The notes: generated by a model from the sequence alone, not told the origin. A stretch of 64,000 nucleotides of DNA from Ignavibacteriales bacterium (GCA_026390775.1 JAPLFF010000007.1:682001-746000), one strand, 5' to 3'. Shown: positions 43,704-53,388, numbered from the stretch's first letter. A program made the numbers and translations.

Positions 43704-44455
43704 TTTTTGCTCATTAACTGCGTTTCTGTTTCTTTAAGCTCTTTTGCGTTTGTGTTATCGGGGTAACGATTAACAAATAAACTTATGTCCGCAAGCGCAT
43801 CATTATTCAATCCTTTTTTCATCTCTAACTTTATTCTATTGTAAAGAGACAATGGTGCATACTTAGTATCATGATATGTTTCTGCAACAGTGCCGTAATA
43901 TTTTATAGCTGCACTTTCATATTTCATTTTTTCATAAATCAACGCGCTTTGATAATCTTTCTGAGCCAATTTTTCTGTGAGTATTTTTATTTTTTGTTCT
44001 GCTTCTTCAACTTTCTTATTTGCAGGGAAAAAATCTATAAACGCCTGCATTTCCTCAATTGCTTTTTTAGTATATGCTTGATCAAGTTGATAAGGCGGTG
44101 ATAACTGAAAATACGATTCACCAAGCATGAATTGTGCCTCCGGTACAAACGGACTTGCCGGAATATTCCTGATCAGTTTACTGAATTCATACGCTGATAA
44201 TAAATATTGCCCGCGTTTGAAGTAGGTCATCCCTAAATAATATTGTGCATCATCATTAAATGCACTGCCGGAATATTGTAATAGAAAACTCTGGAATTGC
44301 TGAATTGCCTGTTCATAATCTTCATCATTATAAAGTTGATAAATATAATTATAATATTGTTCTGCGTTGAATTTGCTTGTATCTGCAGAGTTTGAACATC
44401 CGATTATAAATGATAAAGATAGAATGACCGCTAATAATTTCATCTTGTTTAACAA
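43700..44455 (-). CDS. bamD: Outer-membrane assembly lipoprotein BamD
   Basis: A lipoprotein signal ends in SFIIGCSNS with Cys20. The rest is TPR-like helical repeats: YQLYNDEDYEQAIQQFQSFL, AQYYLGMTYFKRGQYLLSAY, AQFMLGESYFQLSPPYQLDQ and YESAAIKYYGTVAETY. The order and PPYQLDQ feature match BamD, the essential partner of the BamA barrel. Length (251) is normal. Start is TTG at 44455 with AGAGG five bases upstream; an internal ATG at 44443 is possible. It heads a chain of overlapping genes: bamD, thioesterase, FG-GAP protein, metalloprotease, ccmA and ccmB. Confidence 0.9.
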   Translation of the reverse strand: MLNKMKLLAVILSLSFIIGCSNSADTSKFNAEQYYNYIYQLYNDEDYEQAIQQFQSFLLQYSGSAFNDDAQYYLGMTYFKRGQYLLSAYEFSKLIRNIPASPFVPEAQFMLGESYFQLSPPYQLDQAYTKKAIEEMQAFIDFFPANKKVEEAEQKIKILTEKLAQKDYQSALIYEKMKYESAAIKYYGTVAETYHDTKYAPLSLYNRIKLEMKKGLNNDALADISLFVNRYPDNTNAKELKETETQLMSKK

Positions 44456-44523
44456 GTATTTCCTCTCTTTTAAACGTTGTAAAAATAAACAATTTAGGTT
44501 AGCTGTGAAATACCAATTCTACG

Positions 44524-45123
44524 CTATTTACCGCGAATGCTAAATAGTAAAACAATCGTTACGATTAGAGTCCCGACAACAATAATCGGTTCCCATAAAT
44601 TTGATAAAAGAGGTGTTGATGGTATTGATGATTGTGTAAACGGTAGTGTTTGATTTTCCAATCCGGATATTTCATCAAGTTTTACGGTATCAATTTGATT
44701 TTCTGTATAACTAAATGACTTAATAGTTTTATCGGTTCTTGTAATAGTTAAAGAATAGTTGAACGATATTTCCCTATACAGCAAAAGACCGCCAAACAAA
44801 CCACCGGAAAAAGGATTTCTGTATTCTACTTTTAGAGAAGTGACTGTATAATTTACTGCTGAGTTTGATTCATTAGCGGAAGTTGTTAATAAATATCCGT
44901 GTTCATTGAATGTTTGAAATATTTTCGGTTTAAGAACTTCGAGAATTGGAGACGATGTAAATGAAAGATTAATTGTTTGTTTTGTACCAAGAATAGAATC
45001 TGCTCTTGAAACAGATCTGTCAATTAATTTATAAATAACATCAATATTGGTTTTTGTCTGAGCGATAGATGAAACGGAAATCAATAAAGTTAAAATTGGA
45101 ATTATAAACGGTTTTGTTTTCAA
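44524..45123 (-). CDS. Secreted or membrane-tethered protein of unknown function
   Basis: The 199-residue protein has an N-terminal signal peptide (ending SSIAQ at about 22) and a C-terminal membrane helix (LWEPIIVVGTLIVTIVLLFS). The region between is a soluble domain with LTTSANESNSAVNYTVTSLK strands and a glycine-rich SGGLFGGLLLY segment. The start is a TTG at 45123. I do not recognise the family. It lies 68 bases upstream of bamD and on the same strand, which may mean an envelope role. Confidence 0.7.
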   Translation of the reverse strand: MKTKPFIIPILTLLISVSSIAQTKTNIDVIYKLIDRSVSRADSILGTKQTINLSFTSSPILEVLKPKIFQTFNEHGYLLTTSANESNSAVNYTVTSLKVEYRNPFSGGLFGGLLLYREISFNYSLTITRTDKTIKSFSYTENQIDTVKLDEISGLENQTLPFTQSSIPSTPLLSNLWEPIIVVGTLIVTIVLLFSIRGK

Positions 45124-45212
45124 TTAATTACAAATTTTGTTGAGGATTGATTTCAAATTAGAAATTCACGAAAGTAAATCCAAACAATAATTTATTTGAA
45201 TCCTCCAGCTCT

Positions 45213-45305
45213 GTCATTGCGAACTGATCCCGACTATCGGGAGAAGTGAAGCAATCTCTTGCTTAGCGATTGCTTCATCACTACTTCGTAGTGATTCGCA
45301 ATGAC
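45213..45305. repeat. Dispersed intergenic repeat, GTCATTGCGA type (complete copy)
   Basis: The element starts GTCATTGCGAA (45213-45223) and ends TTCGCAATGAC (45295-45305), exact inverted repeats. Inside are a CCCGA/TCGGG hairpin, the box GAAGCAATCTC and a second palindrome ACTACTTCGTAGTG. It lies between two minus-strand genes. Confidence 0.8.
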
Positions 45306-45316
45306 ATACATAAGAT

Positions 45317-46171
45317 CTATCTTCTTCCAGCAGCAATTTCCTGAAGACGTGCAATTCTTTCTTCAATAGGCGGATGTGTTGAAAATAACTTCATCAAAGA
45401 TTTTCCGCTCAATGGATTTACAATGAACATATGTGCAGAAGATGTTCCGGCATTTGTCATAGGAATTAATTTATTGCCTTGCTGAAGCTTATTCAATGCA
45501 GAAGCTAATGCAAGCGGGTTGCCTGAGATTTGCGCTCCGCCTTCATCTGCCATATACTCACGGGATCGTGAAATTGCCATTTGGATTAATAATGCTGCTA
45601 TTGGTGCTATGATTATTAAAGCCAAATCAGAAAAAACATTTCCTCTATCACGTTCATTCCTTCCGCCGCTGAACATTGCCGCCCATCCAGCCATTCTTGC
45701 AATAAAAGTAATTGTTCCAACTAAAGTCGCCGCTATTGTTCCGACCAAAATATCTCTGTTCTTCACATGAGTTAATTCATGAGAAATTACACCTTCAAGT
45801 TCTTCCCGCTTTAATAGACTTAATATTCCTGTTGTTACTGCTACCGCACTATGCTGTGGATTTCTTCCTGTAGCAAAAGCGTTCGGTGTTGGATTTTCCA
45901 TTACATAAACTTTTGGCATCGGCAGCTCAGCTTTCATTGCTAAGTTCTCAATAGAATCATAAAGTTGAGGATACTGCTCGCGTGTAACTTCCTGTGCATG
46001 ATACATCTTTAAAACTATTTTATCCGAAAACCAGTACGAACCAAAATTCATTACAAGCGAAATTAAAAATGCCACCATCATTCCGGACTGACCACCGATC
46101 AAATTTCCGACGAGTATAAATAACACCATCATCACAGTCATCAGTATAACTGTCTTAAAGCCGTTCATCAA
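45317..46171 (-). CDS. htpX: Zinc metalloprotease HtpX
   Basis: The 284-residue membrane protease has two N-terminal helices and the zinc-binding HELTHVKNRD. Two further helices follow (residues about 140-160 and 180-205). The third ligand, a Glu, is in SREYMADEGGAQISG. HtpX degrades damaged inner-membrane proteins. AAAGGAG lies before the ATG. It is divergent from the PorQ gene, with 170 bases between, and its end lies 11 bases from the repeat at 45213. No regulatory site was identified. Confidence 0.94.
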   Translation of the reverse strand: MMNGFKTVILMTVMMVLFILVGNLIGGQSGMMVAFLISLVMNFGSYWFSDKIVLKMYHAQEVTREQYPQLYDSIENLAMKAELPMPKVYVMENPTPNAFATGRNPQHSAVAVTTGILSLLKREELEGVISHELTHVKNRDILVGTIAATLVGTITFIARMAGWAAMFSGGRNERDRGNVFSDLALIIIAPIAALLIQMAISRSREYMADEGGAQISGNPLALASALNKLQQGNKLIPMTNAGTSSAHMFIVNPLSGKSLMKLFSTHPPIEERIARLQEIAAGRR

Positions 46172-46344
46172 TTACTCCTTTTTTTGAATCAAATTTAGGT
46201 TGAAAGTTTAGTTCTATCAAGTTTGTTAGAGTTGTTATTCTAACAGATATTGAAATTAAATTGTTCCAAAATAAAAAGCGGCTGAAGTTTGGCTTGCCTT
46301 TATTGGCATTTATCTGTAAAATCGCATCAAAATTTGCCGGGAAT

Positions 46345-47274
46345 ATGAAAAAGATTTCAATTGTCTTAACAACATTGTTAATTTCGTCTACACTTTTTGC
46401 ACAAAGCACATTTGAATTTTTAAAATTAGATACAAGTCCGCGCGCTGCTGCTGTTGCCGGAAGTTTTGTAGCTAACAATGATGACCCCAATGTTGTTTTC
46501 TATAATCCTGCTGGGATTAATTTACTTACAGGTACACCAGTTTCATTTTCATTTTTAAAGCATCTGTTAGATATCAATTCAGCAAGTTTAGCATATTCAA
46601 AAGAGTTTGAAGGTATTGGAAGATTTGCAGCCGGAATTCAATACATAAATTATGGTTCGTTTATTCAGGCAGACGCAAGCGGAACAAAACTTGGCGAGTT
46701 TAGCGCTGGAGAGATGGCTTTACTTATCGGCTATGGAAATCAACTTGATAACAATTTTTATTACGGTGCTAATCTAAAATTTATTTATTCAAGTATTGCA
46801 GGACAATCTTCAACAGGGTTAGCTATTGATCTCGGTCTGCATTATGCAATACCGGAATCAAGATGGAATTTTGGTTTTTCTATTTTAAATCTTGGCAAAC
46901 AACTTTCAAGTTACTTCAGCACTAAAGAAGATTTACCTCTTGATATGCGTTTGGGATTTTCAAAGGAACTTGAAAAACTTCCATTTAAATTTTATTGGTC
47001 ATTTAACAAACTCAACGAGAGACAAAACAATTTTTTTGACCGCTTCGGTCAAATTACACTTGGCGGAGAATTCCGTTTAGGTCAAAGCATGCGTTTGCGG
47101 TTCGGTTATGATAATGAGAAAAGACGCGAGATGAAAATTGGAACTTCTGCAGGATTAGCCGGGTTCAGTGTAGGACTCGGATTTATCGTCAGCAAATACA
47201 ATGTTGATTATTCATTCTCATCAATGGGGTCAATTGGTGCGCTTCACAGATTTGGGATTTCGACAAACCTATAA
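46345..47274 (+). CDS. PorQ/PorV-family type IX secretion protein
   Basis: A signal peptide (MKKISIVLTTLLISSTLFAQ) begins at 46345. A longer frame from 46261 only adds a basic leader in front of it. The mature part starts STFEFLKLDTSPRAAAVAGS and then NNDDPNVVFYNPAGINLLTG, the typical opening of PorQ and PorV barrels. It is followed by amphipathic beta strands to the end (SAGLAGFSVGLGFIVSKYNV and GALHRFGISTNL). PorV-type proteins shuttle cargo to the T9SS attachment complex and PorQ belongs to the same complex. This supports an active T9SS, consistent with the two sorting-domain proteins here. Confidence 0.8.
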   Translation: MKKISIVLTTLLISSTLFAQSTFEFLKLDTSPRAAAVAGSFVANNDDPNVVFYNPAGINLLTGTPVSFSFLKHLLDINSASLAYSKEFEGIGRFAAGIQYINYGSFIQADASGTKLGEFSAGEMALLIGYGNQLDNNFYYGANLKFIYSSIAGQSSTGLAIDLGLHYAIPESRWNFGFSILNLGKQLSSYFSTKEDLPLDMRLGFSKELEKLPFKFYWSFNKLNERQNNFFDRFGQITLGGEFRLGQSMRLRFGYDNEKRREMKIGTSAGLAGFSVGLGFIVSKYNVDYSFSSMGSIGALHRFGISTNL

Positions 47275-47296
47275 GAACAATTTAGAATTGCGAATG

Positions 47297-47352
47297 GAGA
47301 ATTGAAAATTCAATGATTTTAGATAATTTTCAATTTGCAATTTTCAATTCTC
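47297..47352. terminator. Inverted repeat between convergent genes
   Basis: GAGAATTGAAAATT (47297-47310) and AATTTTCAATTCTC (47339-47352) are exact complements, 28 bases apart, in the gap between the PorQ gene and a convergent TPR gene. The surrounding bases are A/T-rich with near copies of the same motif. It may be a bidirectional terminator or a dispersed repeat. Confidence 0.5.
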
Positions 47353-47354
47353 AA

Positions 47355-48506
47355 TTATTTTTTATACGGTGTTTTGAGATATTGTTCGGCTAACTTATGA
47401 GAATCATTCCGATCACGTAATTGCAAAGTCTCGTTATAATATTTGATTGCTTTATCGCGCTTTCCCATTTGATCATACAACGTCCCGAGATAAAAGACAG
47501 TATTAATTAAAAAACCGGATTCATTTTCTTTATCTAATTCTCGGGAAAGTTTTTCTGATTTTTCAAAATAAACCGCAGCAGAATCAACTTTCTCTTTTAA
47601 TTTAAAATCCATTCCGAGATAATAAGTTGCTTCGCGTGCAAAGCGTTTATTATAACCGGGTATACCACTTCTACATTTGTTATAAATATCCCTAAAAGTT
47701 TTAACCGCTTCGGAATAATTATTTTCTTTTACAAAAGAAAGACCAAAATATTTTTGAAAGTTGGGATTATTCGGAAAATCAGCTAATAAAATTCGCGCCC
47801 ACTTGCGCGATTCATTCATATTATCTTCAAACTGAAAATTGAGAGTCATTAAAAAGTAACGCGATTCAAGACGGGCATATCGTCCGTTTATTGCAACGTT
47901 TTCAAGTTCTTTCAGACCTCTTGCTTTATCACCTTTCGGGAAAAAGACCATGAATGGTTTTACTGCTGAATATTTTTGCGGAATTACATCCGCATAATAA
48001 TGATAGATTCCAAATCCCAATTGCACATCAACATTTTTCGAATTCTCTGCGTAGGATTTGAACACAAGAGCAAGTCCGTCTTTTCCATCAAGCGCAGCTT
48101 TGAACCAGCTTTCGCGTATTGCACGCATGCGTCCTCTAAATCCAAGTGCACCGCCTTTGAAAAACATTGCATCAACACTCTTATCATTTTTATCAAGAAT
48201 GTTGTCGCATATCTCAATACACTCTTCAAGCTGATTGTAAAATTTTTCGTCTAAACTTTCGTTATCAAGATCAAGAAGAATTCTCCACCATGTAATCATT
48301 GCTTTAAAAAATTTTCCGGAAGGATGTGTTGAATAATCTTTTGTTACAACATCGAAAGTCTTTTCTGCTTTATCGAATTCGATACCGTAAATTTGATTCA
48401 CTCCGGCTTTAACAAGTGAATCATGCTTGACCCAATTATAATTTTGAGCGGAGATGCTGAAAGTGACTAATAAAAAAAATAATAGTATGTATTTTTTTAA
48501 TTTCAT
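47355..48506 (-). CDS. Secreted TPR-repeat protein
   Basis: The 383-residue protein has a signal peptide (ending SISAQ at about 21) and a chain of helical repeats that resembles tetratricopeptide units. Examples are ALGFRGRMRAIRESWFKAALDG, KYFGLSFVKENNYSEAVKTF and YLGTLYDQMGKRDKAIKYYN. The middle contains a bulky aromatic stretch (LGFGIYHYYADVIPQKYSAV) that is not TPR-like. Related proteins in Bacteroidota are uncharacterised periplasmic scaffolds. No partner can be named from context. It is convergent with the PorQ gene. Confidence 0.8.
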   Translation of the reverse strand: MKLKKYILLFFLLVTFSISAQNYNWVKHDSLVKAGVNQIYGIEFDKAEKTFDVVTKDYSTHPSGKFFKAMITWWRILLDLDNESLDEKFYNQLEECIEICDNILDKNDKSVDAMFFKGGALGFRGRMRAIRESWFKAALDGKDGLALVFKSYAENSKNVDVQLGFGIYHYYADVIPQKYSAVKPFMVFFPKGDKARGLKELENVAINGRYARLESRYFLMTLNFQFEDNMNESRKWARILLADFPNNPNFQKYFGLSFVKENNYSEAVKTFRDIYNKCRSGIPGYNKRFAREATYYLGMDFKLKEKVDSAAVYFEKSEKLSRELDKENESGFLINTVFYLGTLYDQMGKRDKAIKYYNETLQLRDRNDSHKLAEQYLKTPYKK

Positions 48507-48583
48507 AAATAATTATTAGATAATTTTTCTAATCATAGTAATCAGATGAATCAACGTTGTCAGTAAATTATCCTCAAAGGATT

Positions 48584-48853
48584 TTAAGCCACTTTCCATT
48601 CATCGCGACTAATGTTTAATAATTTACCTTGTTCTTTTAGTTTAGATATTCCCCAATCAATTTTTGCTAATCCTTTTGATTTAACGCCTGCAGATTCAGA
48701 TACGAAATCATCCTCAATTTCCCAAAATCCTTTTGCTCTAATTGCTCTTTCTGCAGCATCCATAAGGCTACGCCTATTAAATATACTGTTACCAAAATGG
48801 CTTTTTGCCACTTTTATAATAATGAGATTTAATTCCCTAGATTTAATAAGCAT
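48584..48853 (-). CDS. Small protein with possible winged-helix fold
   Basis: The 89-residue basic protein carries FNRRSLMDAAERAIRAKG, an acidic middle and then IDWGISKLKEQGKLLNIS. The order of a helix, an acidic turn and a helix followed by a short strand pair resembles the N-terminal winged helix of Mrr-type proteins. It is too short for a restriction enzyme. It is not adjacent to other defence genes and lies 24 bases downstream of lpd on the same strand. Function unknown. Confidence 0.6.
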   Translation of the reverse strand: MLIKSRELNLIIIKVAKSHFGNSIFNRRSLMDAAERAIRAKGFWEIEDDFVSESAGVKSKGLAKIDWGISKLKEQGKLLNISRDEWKVA

Positions 48854-48877
48854 GTTTATTTTCCTCTTAAGAAATTA

Positions 48878-50296
48878 TTATTTTCTTTTTGGACGATACA
48901 TATCTGTTGCACGTCCGTAAAAAACTTCTGCAGCTGCCATCATCGTTTCAGATAAAGTCGGATGAGGATGAATGGTTAATTCCAAATCTTTTACAACCGC
49001 ACCCATTTCAATTGCTAATGTTCCTTCAGCTATCATATCTCCGGCACCAACTCCAACAATACCCACACCAAGAATTCTTTCAGTCTCCGGTTCAATAATT
49101 AACTTAGTCATTCCGTCATTTCTATCCAATGTAGTAGCACGTCCGCTTGCACCCCACGGAAATTTTGCAACTTCAACTTTAATTCCTTTTTCTCTTGCTT
49201 CTGTTTCGCTTAATCCTGTCCATGCAAGTTCAGGGTCGGTAAATACAACTGCAGGAATTGCATTTGGTTCGAACACAACTTTATGACCAAGTATTGCTTC
49301 AACAGCAACTTTTCCTTCGGCTGCTGCTTTATGCGCCAACATAGGATTACCAACAACATCCCCGATCGCATAAATATTTTGATCATCTGTTCTTAATGTT
49401 TTATCAACAACAATAAATCCGCGTTCATTTACTTTTACATTTGTTTTTTCTAAACCTAATCCATTTGTTATCGGCTTACGTCCGACCGATATCAAAATTT
49501 TATCAAAAATTTGTACCGGCTCTGTTACATTTTTTCCTTCAAGCTTAACTTGAATTCCTTCTTTTGTTTCTTTCAGTTCAACAACTTTAGTTTCTACAAA
49601 AATATTTTGCATCATTGCTTTAACACGTTTTTCCAAAACAGCCACAAGATCACGATCAGCACCGGGCAAAATTCCAGGTAACATTTCTACAATAGTAACT
49701 TTACTCCCAAGTGCGGCATAAACTGTACTTAGTTCTAAACCGATGTATCCGCCACCAATAACAAGAAGCCGATTAGGAATATCGTTTAATTCAAGTGCAG
49801 ATGTTGAATCCATAATATTGGGAGAATCTATGGAAAGCCCTGGCACTTTTGCGGGCGTTGATCCGGTTGCAATAATCGCTTTTTCAAAAACTATCTCTTC
49901 GGTTGTGCCATCAGATTTATTTATAAGTAGAGTATTCGAATTTACAAACGATGCTTTTCCTTGAATGAAATTAACTTTGCGCTGTTTGGCTAATTGACCT
50001 AGTCCACTGGTGAGTTTATTCACGACTCCATTTTTAAAATCGCGTAGTTTATTAATATCTATTTTCGGTTCGCCAAATTCAACGCCCCATCTTTTTGCCT
50101 CTTCAGCTTCCTTAATAAGTTTAGCAATATGTAAAAGTGCTTTCGAAGGGATACATCCGCGGTATAAGCATACGCCACCAGGATTTTTTTCTAGATCAAT
50201 CAATGTGACTTGCATACCTAAGTCGGCTGCAAGAAATGCAGCGGCATATCCGCCGGGTCCACCACCGATTACTGCCAATTGTGTTTTAGTTGACAT
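48878..50296 (-). CDS. lpdA: Dihydrolipoyl dehydrogenase (E3)
   Basis: The 472-residue flavoprotein reoxidises the lipoyl groups of 2-oxo-acid dehydrogenases with NAD+. FAD-binding GGGPGGYAAAFLAADLG (about 9-25), the redox disulfide GGVCLYRGCIPSK, the NAD-binding GGGYIGLELSTVYAALG, the second FAD motif YAIGDVVGNPMLAHKAAAEG and the C-terminal HPHPTLSE with its catalytic His-Glu are all present. It probably serves the pyruvate dehydrogenase genes 6-11 kb away. The separation from E1 and E2 is occupied by the DUF5916 pair and SDR gene. Confidence 0.96.
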   Translation of the reverse strand: MSTKTQLAVIGGGPGGYAAAFLAADLGMQVTLIDLEKNPGGVCLYRGCIPSKALLHIAKLIKEAEEAKRWGVEFGEPKIDINKLRDFKNGVVNKLTSGLGQLAKQRKVNFIQGKASFVNSNTLLINKSDGTTEEIVFEKAIIATGSTPAKVPGLSIDSPNIMDSTSALELNDIPNRLLVIGGGYIGLELSTVYAALGSKVTIVEMLPGILPGADRDLVAVLEKRVKAMMQNIFVETKVVELKETKEGIQVKLEGKNVTEPVQIFDKILISVGRKPITNGLGLEKTNVKVNERGFIVVDKTLRTDDQNIYAIGDVVGNPMLAHKAAAEGKVAVEAILGHKVVFEPNAIPAVVFTDPELAWTGLSETEAREKGIKVEVAKFPWGASGRATTLDRNDGMTKLIIEPETERILGVGIVGVGAGDMIAEGTLAIEMGAVVKDLELTIHPHPTLSETMMAAAEVFYGRATDMYRPKRK

Positions 50297-50509
50297 CGTT
50301 TATACCAATCAGTTAATTTTAATGTGAGTAAAATAAGAAAAAAGACATGAATTAATTTTATGATGAATTATTACACTAAGAATATTTTGGAATTACTATT
50401 ATTGTTATTATTTTAGGAAAAGTAAGAATCGCTACAAAAATTTATTTAAGAATATTCACTCATTTAATTATTAGAAATATATACACATTAGAATAAAGTT
50501 GGGGGCAAA

Positions 50510-52687
50510 TTGAAGAATGTTTACCGCATAAGATTTACGTTTTTTTTCTTTTCACTTCTTGCATTGCAACAAATAACTGCACAAGGCAATCTCAAACCGT
50601 TTAAAACCGATAGACCACCTATAATAGATGGTAATCTCAATGATCAATTATGGAAAGATGCTTTATCTGTTTCGGGATTTAAAACATTTGCACCGGATTT
50701 TGGAAAAGAAGGCACAGAAAAAACTATATCTTATGCTGCTTATGATAGTGAGAATCTTTATTTCGCTTGCCGCTGTTATGATAGGGATCCGAGTAAAATA
50801 AAATCAAGTGTTTCTAACCGCGATAATATTCGTCCCGATGATTGGGTGTGCATAAATCTTGATTCATTCAATGATCAGCAATCTCTGTATGCTTTTTATG
50901 TAAATCCCTTAGGAATACAAATGGATAGCCGGTTTGCATCTGGACAGGAAGATGTTAGTGCTGATTTTGTTTGGTATAGCGCCGGACAAAAACTTTCGGA
51001 TGGTTATAGTGTTGAGATAAGCATACCGCTAAAAAGTATCCGATATTCAGAAGGAAATCCTATTACTATGTCTGTCTTCTTCGAGAGATATATTAGCAGA
51101 TTCTCCGAGCATGATTCTTATCCCGAATTGGATCCGGCTAAAGGATTTGCATTTCTCACTCAGATGATGCCTCTAGTTTATTATGATTTAAAACATTACA
51201 CCTTGTTCGAAGTACTTCCCGCGTTTACTTACAATCAAAAATACAATCTCAATGCCGGTCAATTAGAAAAAAATGTAAACCAAGGAGAAATAAGTTTAAC
51301 TACAAAATATGGAATTACTTCAGATCTAATTCTCGATGGAACTTACAATCCAGATTTCAGTCAAATCGAAGCAGATGCAGGACAAGTAGATGTAAACTTA
51401 AGATATCAATTGTACTTTCCTGAAAAGAGGCCATTTTTTCTGGAAGGAAATGAAATTTATAATATCGCCGCTACTAAATCATCTGAAATTGATCCGCTTA
51501 TATCTTTAGTTCATACAAGAACAATTATAAATCCATTAACAGGAATTAAACTTTCTGGAAAAGTTAGTTCCAATAATACTATTGCTTTTTTGTTCGCTGT
51601 GGATAGACTACCTTTAGATACGACGGCATTATCAGGCGGCTATTCTTATGTACCGATACTTAGATATAAACATTCTCTCTCGGATGATAGTTATATTGGC
51701 GGAGTTTTTACGGACAGAGAAATAAAAAATAGTTATGACCGAGTTATTGGAATTGATGGTATGTTAAGACTAACCGATGCCGGCACTCTTGAATGGAATG
51801 CTTTCTATTCAAGTTCGAATTCAAATATTCTTCAAGAAATTCAAGCTGGGCACGCATTAGGATTAGTTTATAATTACGATTCAAGGAATTTGTATTACAG
51901 TTTTACCGGAAAAGAAATCTCGGAAAATTTTAATGTTGAGACTGGCTACTTAACTCGTACCGGAGTTTTTGCTCTAACCGGATTAATCAGACCAAAAATT
52001 TATCCTAATTCATCATTTATACAAAGAATTGATTTAGAAACTTTCTCTGCGCAAACACAAGATAAGCCAAGCAGTATGTGGGAAACGTATAACTATGTTT
52101 CAGCTCAAGCTTTTTTTCTCGGTTCGTGGAATTTTAAATTGAAATATTCATATTCAACAGAAATATTTTTAACTGAGAAATTTAAAACCGGAGGATTTCA
52201 AGTCAGTTTTGGAAGTCAATTTACTAAACGGCTTGCCGTTTTTTTATCCTACATGAGAACAAATTCAATATATTATTCACAAAATCCTTATCAAGGAAAG
52301 AGTAACCGCGTTAGCGCAATTATGGTTTATAATCTTTCAGAAAATTTTGAATCTTACTCGACTTTTACATTCTCTGATTTCTACCGCGATTCCGATTCTC
52401 AATTGATTTATGAGTATCCTATATTCAGAGAGCGATTAACTTACCAACTAAATAAATATCTTTTTTTCCGCGGAATAGTTGAGTACAATAAATACAAAAG
52501 GCAATTACTTAGCGATTTTCTAGTTTCATTTACATACGTGCCTGGAACAGTAATACATTTAGGTTACGGATCACTTTATCAAAAAACGGAATGGAATGAA
52601 TTTCAAAATAGGTATGTTGACAACAATAATTTTCTTGAAGCACAAAGAGGTTTCTTTTTCAAAATGTCTTACTTGTGGAGAAATTAG
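50510..52687 (+). CDS. DUF5916 outer-membrane protein with CBM9-like domain (copy A)
   Basis: A signal peptide (1-24, ending ITAQ) precedes a carbohydrate-binding-module-9-like beta sandwich (about 30-225), with PPIIDGNLNDQLWKDA and DNIRPDDWVCINLDSFNDQQ. The remainder is the DUF5916 barrel, marked by YNPDFSQIEADAGQVDVN and LYFPEKRPFFLEGNEIY. The protein probably sits in the outer membrane and may bind glycans. The start is TTG at 50510 with GGGGG five bases upstream. It is a paralogue of the gene at 53659. The SDR gene follows after 12 bases, and an E2 3'-end relic lies further on. Confidence 0.88.
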   Translation: MKNVYRIRFTFFFFSLLALQQITAQGNLKPFKTDRPPIIDGNLNDQLWKDALSVSGFKTFAPDFGKEGTEKTISYAAYDSENLYFACRCYDRDPSKIKSSVSNRDNIRPDDWVCINLDSFNDQQSLYAFYVNPLGIQMDSRFASGQEDVSADFVWYSAGQKLSDGYSVEISIPLKSIRYSEGNPITMSVFFERYISRFSEHDSYPELDPAKGFAFLTQMMPLVYYDLKHYTLFEVLPAFTYNQKYNLNAGQLEKNVNQGEISLTTKYGITSDLILDGTYNPDFSQIEADAGQVDVNLRYQLYFPEKRPFFLEGNEIYNIAATKSSEIDPLISLVHTRTIINPLTGIKLSGKVSSNNTIAFLFAVDRLPLDTTALSGGYSYVPILRYKHSLSDDSYIGGVFTDREIKNSYDRVIGIDGMLRLTDAGTLEWNAFYSSSNSNILQEIQAGHALGLVYNYDSRNLYYSFTGKEISENFNVETGYLTRTGVFALTGLIRPKIYPNSSFIQRIDLETFSAQTQDKPSSMWETYNYVSAQAFFLGSWNFKLKYSYSTEIFLTEKFKTGGFQVSFGSQFTKRLAVFLSYMRTNSIYYSQNPYQGKSNRVSAIMVYNLSENFESYSTFTFSDFYRDSDSQLIYEYPIFRERLTYQLNKYLFFRGIVEYNKYKRQLLSDFLVSFTYVPGTVIHLGYGSLYQKTEWNEFQNRYVDNNNFLEAQRGFFFKMSYLWRN

Positions 52688-52699
52688 ATTTTTATCATT

Positions 52700-53359
52700 A
52701 TGAAAATTAAAACTATAATAACCGGTTCAACAGGAATGGTGGGCGAGGGTGTTCTTTATGAATGCCTCAAACACCCCGATGTCGAATCAGTACTTGTAAT
52801 AAATAGAAAACCATGCGGAGTTATGCACGATAAACTAAAAGAAATCATTCATAAAGATTTTTTTGATTTATCGCAGGTCGAAAGTCAACTATCAGGATAT
52901 AATGCATGTTACTTCTGCGCAGGAGTTTCTTCTGTTGGAAAAAAGGAAGAAGAGTATAAGCGAATCACTTATGATTTAACAATAAATTTCGCAAATACTC
53001 TTCTAAGATTAAATCCGGAAATGGTTTTTACTTATGTATCGGGAGTTGGAACCGACAGTACCGAAAAAGGAAAAAGCATGTGGGCACGTGTAAAAGGCAA
53101 AACGGAAAATGATTTGTTGAAACTTCCTTTCAAAGCCACTTATATGTTTAGGCCCGGTTATATTCAGCCAACAAAAGGACTGAGAAACACTTACAAGATT
53201 TATAAAGTACTCGCTTTGTATTATCCGTTTTGGAAAATTCTTTTCCCGAAATTTGTTATTACACTTGAAGAGCTTGGCAAGGCAATGATAAATGTAGTTC
53301 TGAAAGGTTCTGAGAAAAAAATATTGGGTTGTGTTGATATTAGAAAGGTTGCAGAGTAG
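52700..53359 (+). CDS. Atypical SDR/NAD(P)-binding epimerase-like protein
   Basis: The 219-residue protein has an N-terminal Rossmann start, TIITGSTGMVGEGVLYECL, with the T-G-x-x-G-x-x-G nucleotide motif. The Y-x-x-x-K pair typical of classical SDRs is not clear; TYVSGVGTDSTEKGKSMWAR may hold a variant, since Ser and Lys are near but Tyr is absent. The tail (YMFRPGYIQPTKG) resembles the NAD-dependent epimerase/NmrA group. It starts 12 bases after the DUF5916 gene. Substrate unknown. Confidence 0.8.
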   Translation: MKIKTIITGSTGMVGEGVLYECLKHPDVESVLVINRKPCGVMHDKLKEIIHKDFFDLSQVESQLSGYNACYFCAGVSSVGKKEEEYKRITYDLTINFANTLLRLNPEMVFTYVSGVGTDSTEKGKSMWARVKGKTENDLLKLPFKATYMFRPGYIQPTKGLRNTYKIYKVLALYYPFWKILFPKFVITLEELGKAMINVVLKGSEKKILGCVDIRKVAE

Positions 53360-53388
53360 AAACATACAACGGTACGTCTCATAATAAA

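Noticed and set aside
46155-46490. Minus-strand frame of 111 codons upstream of htpX
   Set aside because: It overlaps the start of the PorQ gene on the opposite strand and has no family resemblance.
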